Of a DNA stretch of 64,000 nucleotides, positions 55,490-64,000 are shown piece by piece. The notes beneath the pieces are model-generated. The model was not told the DNA's origin and searched no databases. It saw only the letters and a program-made list of their open reading frames with translations. Both the position numbers and the translations under genes were made by a program. Source of the DNA: Bacillus sp. M6-12 (GTDB lineage Bacteria; Bacillota; Bacilli; Bacillales; DSM-1321); NCBI RefSeq assembly GCF_002860285.1, contig NZ_PGVF01000014.1, forward strand, positions 310,001-374,000, written 5' to 3'. The stretch's first letter is position 1, and each line of letters starts with the position of its first letter.

Positions 55490-55972
55490 ATGAATCAACC
55501 TAAAACACTGGCATGGCATGAAACTATGGAACTTCATGAATTGGTTGCACTGCAATCTACTTTTTTATACAAGCTGAAAAAGAATGTGAAAATGATAAGA
55601 GAGGAAGAGTTAAGGGCACTCTATGTAATTTCGATTCAAGCGCTCGAAAAAAATATCAAGGAATTAATCATGTTTTATCCGGCTGCTCCCGGAATGGAAG
55701 AATTGCGCATATCTGAAGAAGAAGTGTTTTTAGCTAGTGATTTGTTAGGAACTGCAAAAGTTGCAGTAAGAAATTATGCAATCGCCATAACCGAAACAGC
55801 AACACCCATGCTTCGGGAAGTATTGACAAGACATCTTGTCGCTGCAATTAAATGGCACGAACAAGTATTTCTTTATACTTACAAAAAAGGAATATATCCG
55901 TCCTATGATCTACAGCAGCTCCTGATGAATGATTTGAAATTGGCAAATGCCGCATTAGCTGAAGAGTATTAA
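55490..55972 (+). CDS. CotF-like spore coat protein
   Basis: This 160-residue helical protein is recognised as coat-F-domain type. AWHETMELHELVALQSTFLY and KLKKNVKMI begin a four-helix-bundle-like pattern, followed by AIQALEKNIKELIMFYPAAP. The C-terminal half has VAAIKWHEQVFLYTYKKGIYP and a Tyr-rich end. Such proteins are coat or forespore-surface components in bacilli. GAGGAGGAT precedes the ATG at 55490. A sigma-K-like promoter and the neighbour cotE support a coat role. I do not recall a gene here in B. subtilis. Family call is by pattern only. Confidence 0.75.
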   Translation: MNQPKTLAWHETMELHELVALQSTFLYKLKKNVKMIREEELRALYVISIQALEKNIKELIMFYPAAPGMEELRISEEEVFLASDLLGTAKVAVRNYAIAITETATPMLREVLTRHLVAAIKWHEQVFLYTYKKGIYPSYDLQQLLMNDLKLANAALAEEY

Positions 55973-56133
55973 TCATCCTGTTAACAGCCCATTTATAATA
56001 TTTTCGCAGTACTTTAGAGGAACTGCAGCAATTGCCTTTACTCTTACAGCCGCAGGGCGTTTACGCATTATCTAATGAATTGGAATACAGAAAATAGATT
56101 TGAAACCAGTGAAAGACCAAGCTGAAATATACG

Positions 56134-56162
56134 CACACTAGACATTTCACACGCATAGGATG
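56134..56162 (+). promoter_or_regulatory. Candidate sigma-K promoter of cotE
   Basis: CACA (56134-56137), 16 bases, CATAGGATG (56154-56162) fits the sigma-K pattern except for the last base. cotE of B. subtilis has a sigma-E and a sigma-K promoter; I could not identify a clear sigma-E site. Confidence 0.5.
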
Positions 56163-56192
56163 AATTGAAACTGAATGAGGAGGGTTCGCTAG

Positions 56193-56729
56193 ATGTCACA
56201 GTATAGAGAAATAATCAGTAAAGCGGTGGTTGCGAAGGGGCGCAAATACACAAAGTCCACGCATACCATTACCCCGGCTCATCATCCTTCCAGTATACTT
56301 GGCTGTTGGATCATCAACCACAAGTACGAGGCGAAAAAAGTCGATAGGAAAGTTGAGGTTAGCGGCAGTTACGATATCAACGTTTGGTATTCACATAACA
56401 ACAATACAAGAACGGAAGTCGTAACAGAAAAAGTTAATTACAAAGATGTAATTAAGCTTCACTACCGTGACCCTGACTGCTTTGACGACAATGAGGTTTT
56501 CGCCAGAGTCATTCAGCAGCCAAATTGTATTGAAGCCAGCATCTCGCCATGCGGTAAAAAGATTGATGTCCAAGTGGAGAGAGAGTTCTTTGTCGAAGTA
56601 ATCGGAGAAACAAAGATCTGTGTTTCTATTAAGCCGGGCGGCTGCGACAATGACGATTGGGGCTATGATTTAGATGATGAGCTTGAAGACTTAAATCCTG
56701 ACTTTATGGAATCAGCTGACAATCATTAA
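56193..56729 (+). CDS. cotE: Outer spore coat morphogenetic protein CotE
   Basis: This 178-residue protein assembles the outer coat. Family sequence is [20 protein letters not shown] at the N-terminus, [13 protein letters not shown] and the [13 protein letters not shown] strand. The C-terminal tail is acidic ([18 protein letters not shown]), as in other CotE proteins, and is the region that contacts partner coat proteins. GAGGAGGG precedes the ATG. It is followed by mutS as in B. subtilis (181 residues there). Confidence 0.97.
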   Translation: MSQYREIISKAVVAKGRKYTKSTHTITPAHHPSSILGCWIINHKYEAKKVDRKVEVSGSYDINVWYSHNNNTRTEVVTEKVNYKDVIKLHYRDPDCFDDNEVFARVIQQPNCIEASISPCGKKIDVQVEREFFVEVIGETKICVSIKPGGCDNDDWGYDLDDELEDLNPDFMESADNH

Positions 56730-56737
56730 CAAATGTG

Positions 56738-56767
56738 AACTAGGGAGATTTTCTTCCTAGTTTTTTG
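56738..56767 (+). terminator. Rho-independent terminator after cotE
   Basis: AACTAGGGAGA / TTCCTAGTT pair around TTTTC and are followed by TTTT. Confidence 0.85.
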
Positions 56768-56840
56768 ATTTTTTTTAACATCCATATCTTCTTTTACCAA
56801 CAAACAATAGATTTAAGCTTATTCAGTCATTTTTTTCTTA

Positions 56841-56849
56841 TGTTATAAT
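56841..56849 (+). promoter_or_regulatory. Extended -10 promoter of mutS-mutL
   Basis: TGTTATAAT (TATAAT at 56844-56849) has the TGn extension; no clear -35 lies 17 bases upstream. The mutS ATG is 63 bases further on. Confidence 0.45.
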
Positions 56850-56912
56850 GGAATCTGAATATCTCAAAATAGAAATAGAATACTATTTTTGCTAAGAAAG
56901 GTTTTGGGTTGC

Positions 56913-59525
56913 ATGGCTACATACACGCCAATGATACAGCAATACTTACGGATTAAGGCAGAGTACCAGGATGCCTTTTTATTTTTCAGGCTAGGCGATT
57001 TTTATGAAATGTTTTTTGATGATGCACTGAAGGCATCACAGGAACTCGAAATAACTTTAACTAGCCGAGAAGGCGGCGGTGAAGAGAAAATACCAATGTG
57101 CGGCGTACCATATCATTCAGCCGCTAATTATATAGATACGCTTATTGAAAGAGGTTATAAAGTAGCAATTTGCGAGCAGACCGAAGACCCGAAGCAGGCA
57201 AAGGGCGTTGTCAGAAGAGAAGTAGTCCAGCTAATCACTCCAGGTACAAAAATGGAGGGAAGAGCACTAGATGAAAAGGAAAATAATTTCATTGCTTCTG
57301 TAACAGATTTCAGCGACGGCAGCTTCGGATTTGCCTATACAGACCTGTCTACCGGTGAAAATAAGGCGACCTTGCTTAAAGGCGAGTTTTCTGACCTTTA
57401 CAACGAACTGGCCATTATAGGAGCAAAGGAAATCGTTGTTGCCGGCAGCTTTTCTGTCTCCTGGCAAAAGGACCTTAAAGAGCGGGGATTGGCCGTTTCA
57501 TTGGAAGATTCTGAAGAAGAAATTCCTGTTTTCTCAGCACTGCTGGATGCAGTCGAAAAGAAACACCGGATTTCCATGTCCAGGCTGCTGCACTATTTGT
57601 TCAGGACCCAGAAGCGGAACCTTGATCATTTACAGCCTGTTACTATCTATGAAAATAATCAGTTTATGAAAATCGATTTCTACTCAAAACGGAATCTTGA
57701 ATTGACAGAAACGATAAGGGCAAAAGGGAAAAAAGGGTCCCTGCTCTGGCTGATGGATGAAACGAAAACAGCGATGGGAGGAAGGCTTCTCAAGCAATGG
57801 ATCGACAGGCCTCTGATCGATAAAAAGCAAATTAAACGCAGGCAGGAACTTGTTGAGACTATGATCCAGCACTTTTTCGAAAGGCAGGATCTGCGGGAAC
57901 AGCTAAAAAATGTTTATGACCTCGAACGGCTGGCAGGAAGGGTTGCTTTTGGCAATGTGAACGCCAGAGACCTAATGCAGCTGAAATTCTCACTGCAACA
58001 GGTTCCAGGCATTAAGCATACGGTATCCTCTATGGGCCACGAACAGGCCCAAAACATTTCTGACCGCCTTGACCCTTGTGAAGAAATTACTGACTTGCTG
58101 GAATTAGCTTTGCAGGACAATCCTCCATTATCGATAAAAGAGGGCAACCTCATTCGTGATGGCTATAATGAGGAGCTTGACCAGTACCGGGATGCAAGCC
58201 GGAACGGAAAAACATGGATTGCAAACCTGGAGCGTCAGGAACGGGAAAGGACCGGAATTAAATCGCTTAAAATTGGATATAACCGGGTGTTTGGCTACTA
58301 TATCGAGGTGAGCCGGGCAAATCTGCACCTTCTTGAAGAGGGCAGGTATGAGCGGAAACAAACACTGACAAATGCTGAGCGGTTTATCACACCGGAGCTC
58401 AAGGAGAAAGAAACGCTGATCCTTCAGGCCGAAGAAAAGATAGCAGGATTGGAGTATGACCTTTTTATACAGGTCCGGGAAACAGTGAAGGACTATATCC
58501 CGCGGCTTCAGAAACTGGCCAAGGCTGTAAGTGAGCTGGACGTTCTCCAATGCTTTGCTGCTGTCAGTGAAGAGCGCCATTATGTGAAACCTGTTTTTTC
58601 TGAAGAAAGAAAGCTTGTGATTAAAGAAGGGCGCCATCCAGTTGTGGAAAAAGTCCTGCAAACACAGGAATATGTGCCTAATGACTGCTATATGGATGCT
58701 GAACGGGAACTGCTGCTTATAACTGGTCCTAATATGTCAGGAAAAAGCACCTTCATGCGCCAGGTTGCTCTAACTGCCATCCTAGCTCAAATTGGCTGCT
58801 TTGTTCCTGCAACCAAAGCTGTTTTGCCGATTTTTGATAAGGTATTCACCCGGATTGGTGCTGCCGATGATCTGATTTCCGGACAAAGTACGTTCATGGT
58901 CGAAATGCTTGAGGCAAGAAACGCCATTGCCAATGCAACAGAAAACAGCCTGATTTTATTTGATGAAATTGGGAGAGGTACATCTACCTATGATGGTATG
59001 GCGCTCGCTCAGGCGATCATTGAGTATATCCATGACAATATCGGGTCCAAGACGTTATTTTCAACTCATTATCATGAATTGACTTCGCTGTCCGAACAGC
59101 TTGTTTCGTTGGAAAATGTTCATGTTAGCGCGGTTGAGCAAAATGGAAAAGTCGTCTTTTTGCATAAAATCAAAGAAGGCTCCGCCGACAAAAGCTATGG
59201 AATTCATGTTGCCCAGCTGGCTGAACTGCCAGATGAACTGATTAAGCGGGCAAATCAAATTCTTACAAGCCTTGAAAAAGGTACGGAAGCTCCTATTGTT
59301 TCAGCCGAGAAACAAACTGAAGATGAGCCAGTTCAAAATAACCTGAACGAAACTCCAGAGGAAGCGCAGCTATCCTTTTTCGGAGTTCAGGAGAAGCCTC
59401 AGAAATCTGAGTTAACATCAAAAGAGAAAAAACTGATAGAGCAGATTAAATCTATGGAGATATTGGAGATGACTCCATTAGAGGCCATTAATTCTTTATA
59501 TAAACTGCAAAAGCTATTAAAATAA
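56913..59525 (+). CDS. mutS: DNA mismatch repair protein MutS
   Basis: This 870-residue mismatch sensor has the mismatch-contacting Phe30-Tyr31-Glu32 in RLGDFYEMF. The connector, lever and clamp domains follow. The ABC-type ATPase has Walker [10 protein letters not shown] (about 605-613), [16 protein letters not shown] as Walker B/D-loop, and [10 protein letters not shown] linker near 790-835 leads to a C-terminal dimerisation segment. The ATG at 56913 fits the family start ([12 protein letters not shown]). It is followed 29 bases later by mutL. Confidence 0.98.
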   Translation: MATYTPMIQQYLRIKAEYQDAFLFFRLGDFYEMFFDDALKASQELEITLTSREGGGEEKIPMCGVPYHSAANYIDTLIERGYKVAICEQTEDPKQAKGVVRREVVQLITPGTKMEGRALDEKENNFIASVTDFSDGSFGFAYTDLSTGENKATLLKGEFSDLYNELAIIGAKEIVVAGSFSVSWQKDLKERGLAVSLEDSEEEIPVFSALLDAVEKKHRISMSRLLHYLFRTQKRNLDHLQPVTIYENNQFMKIDFYSKRNLELTETIRAKGKKGSLLWLMDETKTAMGGRLLKQWIDRPLIDKKQIKRRQELVETMIQHFFERQDLREQLKNVYDLERLAGRVAFGNVNARDLMQLKFSLQQVPGIKHTVSSMGHEQAQNISDRLDPCEEITDLLELALQDNPPLSIKEGNLIRDGYNEELDQYRDASRNGKTWIANLERQERERTGIKSLKIGYNRVFGYYIEVSRANLHLLEEGRYERKQTLTNAERFITPELKEKETLILQAEEKIAGLEYDLFIQVRETVKDYIPRLQKLAKAVSELDVLQCFAAVSEERHYVKPVFSEERKLVIKEGRHPVVEKVLQTQEYVPNDCYMDAERELLLITGPNMSGKSTFMRQVALTAILAQIGCFVPATKAVLPIFDKVFTRIGAADDLISGQSTFMVEMLEARNAIANATENSLILFDEIGRGTSTYDGMALAQAIIEYIHDNIGSKTLFSTHYHELTSLSEQLVSLENVHVSAVEQNGKVVFLHKIKEGSADKSYGIHVAQLAELPDELIKRANQILTSLEKGTEAPIVSAEKQTEDEPVQNNLNETPEEAQLSFFGVQEKPQKSELTSKEKKLIEQIKSMEILEMTPLEAINSLYKLQKLLK

Positions 59526-59554
59526 TTCTTCCCGATTTTTTGAGAGGTGATCGT

Positions 59555-61504
59555 ATGGCGAAGATTATCCAGCTTGATGAGATGCTCGCAAACAAAATTG
59601 CAGCCGGTGAAGTGGTTGAGCGCCCTGCTTCTGTCGTTAAAGAGCTTGCTGAGAACGCTATTGATGCAGGCAGCTCAGTAGTAGAAATACAAGTGGAGGA
59701 AGCCGGACTTGCAATGATCCGTATTCTTGATAATGGGAACGGCATTGCTGCAGAAGATGTTCCTACTGCTTTTAAACGGCATGCAACCAGTAAAATTAAA
59801 GATGAAAACGACCTGTTCCGGATCCGTACGCTAGGTTTCAGGGGTGAAGCCCTCCCGAGTATCGCCTCCGTTTCCCGCCTCGAAATAAAAACTTGTACCG
59901 GTGAGGAAGCCGGCACAAGGATGATCGTTGAGGGGGGAACAATAAAGGTTCACGAGCCAGGCCCAAGCAGAAGGGGAACAGATATTATAGTATCAGATTT
60001 ATTCTATAATACGCCTGCCAGGCTGAAATACATGAAAACCATTCATACAGAACTGGGGAATATTACCGATGTTGTAAACAGGCTTGCACTTGCAAACCCA
60101 GGCGTTTCCATGACACTTATCCATAACGGAAAAAGGCTGCTTAAAACAAATGGAAACGGTGACGTTCTTCAGGTGCTCGCTGCCATTTATGGATATAGCA
60201 TGGCTAAGAAAATGATTCCAATTCAGGGTGAGTCGCTTGATTATAGAATTAGCGGCTATGTGACACTTCCTGAAATGACAAGGGCATCCCGTAATTATAT
60301 TTCGCTAATGGTAAACGGCCGGTTCATAAAAAGCTACTCGCTTGCTGGGGCAATAATGGAAGGCTTTCACACACTGCTTCCTGTGGGTAGATATCCGATC
60401 GCACTTATTTCTATTGAAATGGATCCGGTATTAGTGGATGTAAATGTGCACCCCTCCAAAATGGAGGTAAGGCTCAGTAAAGAGGCAGAATGCTCGCAGC
60501 TTATTACTTCGGCGATAAAACAAGCCTTTAAAACAATTCAGCTTATTCCCAGCGGAATTGCCGCACCAAGGGCAGAAAAGCCTAAATCGGAACAAACCGC
60601 TTTTGAATTAGACCATCTGCCAATTTTAGAAAAAGACAATAGCTATAACAAAACTGGCAGGAGTGCTTCGGAAACACACTCTCCTGATACTGCGGGTTCC
60701 GATTCAGAGCGATTTGCATTCGAAGGCTCTGCAGGAACAAGCTGGTCAAATGGTTCCTATGCTTTAACAGCAGAGCAGCCATTGCAAGCCAAACCGGAGG
60801 AACTGGATCTTGGTTCTTCACTGGAGGAGAATTACAGCAGGATAGAATCTGCCAAACCTGATAGTTCTTCCGTTATTCACGAAGCAAAGCCGATCATTAC
60901 TGAAGCACCTGCAGCTTCCTCTCGGGTTCCCGTTTTATATCCAATTGGCCAGATGCATGGAACGTATATTCTTGCCCAGAACGCGGATGGTCTTTATATC
61001 ATTGACCAGCATGCCGCCCAGGAACGGATTAAGTACGAGTTTTTTGCAGATAAACTAGGCAAGGTTGAAAACGAATTACAAGAAATGCTTGTCCCTATTA
61101 CTCTTGAATTTTCCCAGGATGAATGCCTGAAAATTGAAGAGAATCGCTATGAATTGGAACGAGTTGGGGTATTCCTTGAGGAGTTTGGCCACCTTACCTA
61201 CATCGTCAGGTCCCATCCGCAATGGTTCCCAAAAGGCGAAGAACAGGAAGTGCTCGAGGAAATGATCGAACAGCTGCTCTCTATGAAGAAAGTGGATATT
61301 AGAAGGCTGCGGGAAGAAGCGGCTATTTTAATGAGCTGTAAAGGCTCTATTAAAGCGAACCGTCACCTCCGGAATGATGAAATACAATCCCTTCTCGACG
61401 AGCTTCGTCATACGTCTGATCCGTTCACATGCCCGCATGGAAGACCGATTATTATTCACTACTCAACCTATGATATGGAGAAGATGTTTAAACGGGTGAT
61501 GTAG
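59555..61504 (+). CDS. mutL: DNA mismatch repair endonuclease MutL
   Basis: This 649-residue GHKL ATPase has [23 protein letters not shown] and [11 protein letters not shown] in the N-terminal 100 residues. A variable linker covers about 345-455. The C-terminal endonuclease domain has the motif DQHA(x)2E(x)4E in [12 protein letters not shown] (about 484), [12 protein letters not shown] and CPHGRP for zinc binding. This is as expected where no MutH exists. GAGAGGTGA precedes the ATG. Its terminator has been disturbed by an insertion sequence. Confidence 0.98.
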   Translation: MAKIIQLDEMLANKIAAGEVVERPASVVKELAENAIDAGSSVVEIQVEEAGLAMIRILDNGNGIAAEDVPTAFKRHATSKIKDENDLFRIRTLGFRGEALPSIASVSRLEIKTCTGEEAGTRMIVEGGTIKVHEPGPSRRGTDIIVSDLFYNTPARLKYMKTIHTELGNITDVVNRLALANPGVSMTLIHNGKRLLKTNGNGDVLQVLAAIYGYSMAKKMIPIQGESLDYRISGYVTLPEMTRASRNYISLMVNGRFIKSYSLAGAIMEGFHTLLPVGRYPIALISIEMDPVLVDVNVHPSKMEVRLSKEAECSQLITSAIKQAFKTIQLIPSGIAAPRAEKPKSEQTAFELDHLPILEKDNSYNKTGRSASETHSPDTAGSDSERFAFEGSAGTSWSNGSYALTAEQPLQAKPEELDLGSSLEENYSRIESAKPDSSSVIHEAKPIITEAPAASSRVPVLYPIGQMHGTYILAQNADGLYIIDQHAAQERIKYEFFADKLGKVENELQEMLVPITLEFSQDECLKIEENRYELERVGVFLEEFGHLTYIVRSHPQWFPKGEEQEVLEEMIEQLLSMKKVDIRRLREEAAILMSCKGSIKANRHLRNDEIQSLLDELRHTSDPFTCPHGRPIIIHYSTYDMEKMFKRVM

Positions 61505-61600
61505 AGGTTTTTGCAGTAAAAATTCAGACCCCTTCATGTTAAATCTATAAATGGCGAAACAAATTTTTTGCATAAATTAAGTTAAATATGAACTGTTTAA

Positions 61601-61620
61601 AGCCAACAAATCTGTTGGCT
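61601..61620 (+). terminator. mutL terminator stem, separated from its T-run by an IS relic
   Basis: AGCCAACAAATCTGTTGGCT is a perfect 8-bp stem with loop AATC, 96 bases after mutL. No T-run follows here. The near-copy CAACAAATCTTTTGGCTC at 62367 is followed by TTTTT, as if the original T-run lies across the insertion. Confidence 0.65.
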
Positions 61621-61713
61621 CAGATTGTCGACAAAAGGGGTTTGGAATGGTCTTATTCCGAACCCCTTTTTTGTGATTATTTCTATTTTTGCTTATTTTG
61701 AGTGTGAATGGCC

Positions 61714-62122
61714 TCACTTAGCCTTATTTATTAGGCCACTTTTGGACCATGCCATATCCAGTTTGCCAAATTCATGGCAGCCGAACGTAAGCATCGCCTG
61801 CATCGCCAATTTTCCAAGTCCCCTTAACGTTGTTGAACGCATGCCATGCTTTTCTTTTGCATCTACGAATACGAGTTCTATCGTTTCTTTGCGTTTCGAA
61901 TAGATTGGTTTTACAATCTTGTGATGTCGCAAATGATCTGTTTCCTCTACATAATCCTTTTTGGGCGGCCCATTTGCGAATAGACATTCTTCATCAAGTC
62001 ATAGATAAATTAGAAGTCAAGGGCTGTTTCCATCTTACGGACCATATGATCCTGTGGGACAAGTTGGTCTGAAGAACCCATCTCTAATTGATCTCGCTGG
62101 ATAGGATTGTTTTTGAAAGCAT
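61714..62122 (-). pseudogene. IS1182-family transposase remnant
   Basis: On the minus strand the pieces are MLSK (from 62122), then after a frameshift RDQLEMGSSDQLVPQDHMVR and KMETALDF, a stop, FIYDLMKNVYSQMGRP, then after a second shift KDYVEETDHLRHHKIVKP, YSKRKETIELVFVDAKEKHG and TTLRGLGKLAMQAMLTF. These correspond to the first ~45 and last ~70 residues of IS1182-type transposases, which are normally several hundred residues long. The catalytic core is deleted. It cannot encode an active enzyme. Confidence 0.82.
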
Positions 62123-62189
62123 CTCCGTCACTTCAAACACTTTATGTATCCATTTTAAGATAGATTTTAGGAATGTTCCCTAGTAACGT

Positions 62190-62340
62190 TTGAAAGCCAG
62201 TTGATTGGAGTGGAAGGCGCGAAGACTCCTGCGGGAGCAGCGGGACAGGTGAGACCCCGCAGGAGCATGCGACGAGGAGGCTCACCGCCCGCCCCGCGGA
62301 AAGCGAGGCGCATGGAACGGAAATCAACGGACCCCATTAA
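62190..62340 (-). repeat. GC-rich palindromic leader block of the IS1182-type element
   Basis: GGCGCGAAGACTCCTGCGGG ... GTGAGACCCCGCAGGAGCAT ... GACGAGGAGGCTCACCGCCC ... GGAACGGAAATCAACG forms nested stems (CTCCTGCGGG / CCCGCAGGAG; GTGAG / CTCAC). The equivalent lies at 14880-14995 in inverted orientation, and divergent versions form the right-hand modules of R5 and R6. Confidence 0.7.
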
Positions 62341-62683
62341 CAGGCCAAATAAAAAATAACTGTAGACAACAAATCTTTTGGCTCTTTTTATCGAATTAGC
62401 CAGATGTATACTAAATAAAAGTATAAAATTAATGCAAAAACTTTGTAATCCAGATTCATTTCTGATAGAACCATAAGTAAGGCAAAAAAGGCGAGGCTGA
62501 CAAAACAGACATTTTTAAGAACGCCTCATTTGAAAAAGAAGCCCAAAAACTGTCGGCGATAATGAATAAAAAGATAGTTGCGCTTTGAATAGAATCCAAG
62601 CTTTTAGCCTAAAATGGATAGAAGTTTGCTGTATTAAAACAAAAGTATGGTAAGATAGGAAAAAAAGTTAGGCAGTGAGTGGC

Positions 62684-63640
62684 TTGAATCATGAAAAAGA
62701 AAAACTGTTGGTAATTATCGGGCCTACCGCGGTCGGTAAAACGAAGCTTAGTGTAGAACTGGCGAAGCGGTTTAACGGCGAAATCATCAGCGGGGATTCC
62801 ATGCAGGTATACAAGCGGATGGATATTGGAACTGCGAAAATATCCGCGTCTGAAATGGAGGGTATCCCTCATTTTATGATTGATATCAAGGAGCCGGATG
62901 AACCCTTTAATGCTAATGAATTCCAGGAGCTGGCGAAAGAGATCATCAAAGACATACATAAGCGAGGAAAACTTCCTATTATAGCTGGAGGCACGGGGTT
63001 ATACATTCAGTCTGTACTTCATGATTATCAATTTTCAGAAGCTCCGGGTGATCCAGAGTACCGCGTAAAGCTCGAGCAGCTTGCCGCCGAGCAAGGGAAT
63101 GAGGCAGTACATAATCTTTTGCGTGAAGTAGATCCCGAAAGTGCAGGCCGCATACATCCCAATAATATTAGGCGGGTTATCAGAGCCCTTGAAATCTTTC
63201 ATTGTACCAATAAAACAATGAGTGAACAGCTGGAAGACCAGCCGAAGGAAAGTAACTACGATTCCCTGATTGTCGGGCTTACTATGGAACGGGACCTTTT
63301 ATATTCAAGAATAAATCAAAGGGTTGACTTAATGATTCAGCAGGGCCTTCTTCAAGAAGTTCAATCACTTTTTGAATCGGGTCTCAAGGAATGCCAATCT
63401 ATCCAGGCAATCGGCTACAAGGAAATCTACGCTTATCTCGAAGGAAAAACGATGCTGGAGGAAGCGGTGGAGATTCTTAAGCAGAATTCGCGCCGCTATG
63501 CAAAGCGCCAGCTGACATGGTTCCGTAACAAAATGGATGTGGCATGGTTTGATATGAGCGACCTGGCAAATTTTGAAAAAAAACTTGATGAAATATCCGC
63601 TTATATTGCAGGAAAGCTAGCAATAAAGGCGAATAGATAA
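62684..63640 (+). CDS. miaA: tRNA dimethylallyltransferase MiaA
   Basis: This enzyme of about 318 residues prenylates A37 of tRNAs reading UNN codons, supplying the substrate of MiaB. Features are the P-loop [11 protein letters not shown] (about residue 12), [34 protein letters not shown] and [12 protein letters not shown]. The C-terminal half has [15 protein letters not shown] and [14 protein letters not shown]. The start is uncertain: TTG at 62684 fits the family length with AGGCAGTGAG upstream; a GTG at 62675 would add three residues. It precedes hfq as in B. subtilis. Confidence 0.95.
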   Translation: MNHEKEKLLVIIGPTAVGKTKLSVELAKRFNGEIISGDSMQVYKRMDIGTAKISASEMEGIPHFMIDIKEPDEPFNANEFQELAKEIIKDIHKRGKLPIIAGGTGLYIQSVLHDYQFSEAPGDPEYRVKLEQLAAEQGNEAVHNLLREVDPESAGRIHPNNIRRVIRALEIFHCTNKTMSEQLEDQPKESNYDSLIVGLTMERDLLYSRINQRVDLMIQQGLLQEVQSLFESGLKECQSIQAIGYKEIYAYLEGKTMLEEAVEILKQNSRRYAKRQLTWFRNKMDVAWFDMSDLANFEKKLDEISAYIAGKLAIKANR

Positions 63641-63671
63641 ATTTAGAGATAATAGAGGAGGAAACGAACAA

Positions 63672-63905
63672 ATGAAACAATCTGTAAACATCCAGGATCA
63701 ATTTTTAAACCAATTAAGAAAAGACTCTACCTATGTAACCGTATTTTTATTAAACGGCTTTCAAATAAGAGGGCAGATAAAAGGTTTTGACAATTTCACG
63801 GTTTTATTTGAATCAGAAGGCAAGCAGCAATTGGTATTCAAGCATGCAATCTCTACTTTCGCCCCGCAGCGGAATGTGCAGATTGATTTTGAAGCAAAAG
63901 AATAG
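63672..63905 (+). CDS. hfq: RNA chaperone Hfq
   Basis: This 77-residue Sm-like hexameric RNA chaperone has Sm1 in [20 protein letters not shown] followed by [20 protein letters not shown]. The Sm2 signature is [11 protein letters not shown] (YKHAIST-type). GAGGAGGAAAC precedes the ATG. It is the last gene of the window and ends at a strong terminator. The miaA-hfq order is widely conserved. Confidence 0.98.
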   Translation: MKQSVNIQDQFLNQLRKDSTYVTVFLLNGFQIRGQIKGFDNFTVLFESEGKQQLVFKHAISTFAPQRNVQIDFEAKE

Positions 63906-63916
63906 AAATTCAAGGT

Positions 63917-63946
63917 AACAGGCAGAATCACTGCCTGTTTTTTTCT
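63917..63946 (+). terminator. Rho-independent terminator after hfq
   Basis: AACAGGCAG / CTGCCTGTT around AATCA, followed by TTTTTTC. The last 50 bases of the window hold no recognisable feature. Confidence 0.9.
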
Positions 63947-64000
63947 GCGGAAAAGAGATGGAGCTGGCCGATCATTCAGCATCCAAAAAACTAATTAGAT

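Larger units (their letters stand above)
61622..62369 (-). mobile_element. Internally deleted IS1182-type insertion sequence
   Basis: This is about 745 bases. TTGTCGACA (61625) and TGTAGACAA (62361) are inverted termini. The interior, read on the minus strand, has a GC-rich palindromic leader (62190-62340) and then the start and the end of an IS1182-family transposase with the middle missing. A terminator-type hairpin (AAAAGGGGTT / AACCCCTTTT, 61633-61670) lies at the transposase 3' side. A 17-base direct repeat, CAACAAATCTgTTGGCT / CAACAAATCTtTTGGCT (61604 and 62367), flanks it and looks like a target duplication. Exact ends are uncertain by a few bases. Confidence 0.8.

Noticed and set aside
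61625..61903. 92-codon plus-strand frame after mutL
   Set aside because: It is antisense to the transposase remnant, whose minus-strand reading (YSKRKETIE, MQAMLTF) is clearly the biological one.

Overview
This 64 kb window comes from a low-to-moderate GC, endospore-forming Firmicute of the family Bacillaceae. The gene content and order are almost those of the Bacillus subtilis polC-to-hfq region. Strong AGGAGG-type ribosome binding sites, GTG/TTG starts, and sporulation genes (dpaAB, spoIIIE, spoVS, cotE, ymxH) all agree. Genus cannot be fixed from this window; a Mesobacillus/Cytobacillus/Neobacillus-like lineage is a guess. All confident protein genes lie on the + strand; the only minus-strand coding trace is a dead transposase.

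Layout: (1) 1-13.1 kb: 3' end of polC, then the translation/transcription operon rimP-nusA-rnpM-ylxQ-infB-ylxP-rbfA, truB, ribF, rpsO, pnp and ylxY. (2) 13.5-20.8 kb: mlpA, ymxH, the dipicolinate synthase pair dpaA-dpaB and the aspartate-pathway genes asd-dapG-dapA, which supply the dipicolinate and diaminopimelate precursor. (3) 21-26.7 kb: rnjB, tepA-ylzJ, spoIIIE. (4) 27.2-32.9 kb: a GntR regulator followed by a four-gene BMP/ABC nucleoside-type importer (nupNOPQ-like). (5) 33.2-40.9 kb: ymfF-ymfH-ymfI-ymfJ-ymfK-ymfM-pgsA-cinA. (6) 41.4-46.1 kb: recA with a LexA box, rny, ymdB, spoVS. (7) 46.5-52.1 kb: a two-subunit 2-oxoacid:ferredoxin oxidoreductase (korAB) and the threonine-to-glycine pair tdh-kbl. 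(8) 53.2-63.9 kb: miaB-ricA, a CotF-like coat gene, cotE, mutS-mutL, a decayed IS1182-type element, miaA and hfq.

Against the B. subtilis order as I remember it, the departures are the importer operon, korAB, the CotF-like gene and the IS relic. The least ordinary DNA is intergenic. A family of modular hairpin repeats beginning TCTAGCTGCAGCGCC and ending near GGCGCTTTCGCTTTTCT occurs at least six times, always in the same orientation and on the sense strand of the neighbouring genes. Two copies sit inside larger elements bounded by imperfect terminal inverted repeats. A separate GC-rich palindrome is shared by these elements and by the leader of the IS1182-type relics. One IS relic appears to have inserted into the mutL terminator, leaving a 17-bp direct repeat.

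I found no convincing undescribed multi-gene system; most of the window is conserved housekeeping and sporulation core. The repeat family, the predicted CcpA sites at korA and pnp, and the 20-bp palindrome in front of the GntR/importer locus are the leads I rate highest. All functional calls rest on recognised family motifs and synteny, not on any search run here.
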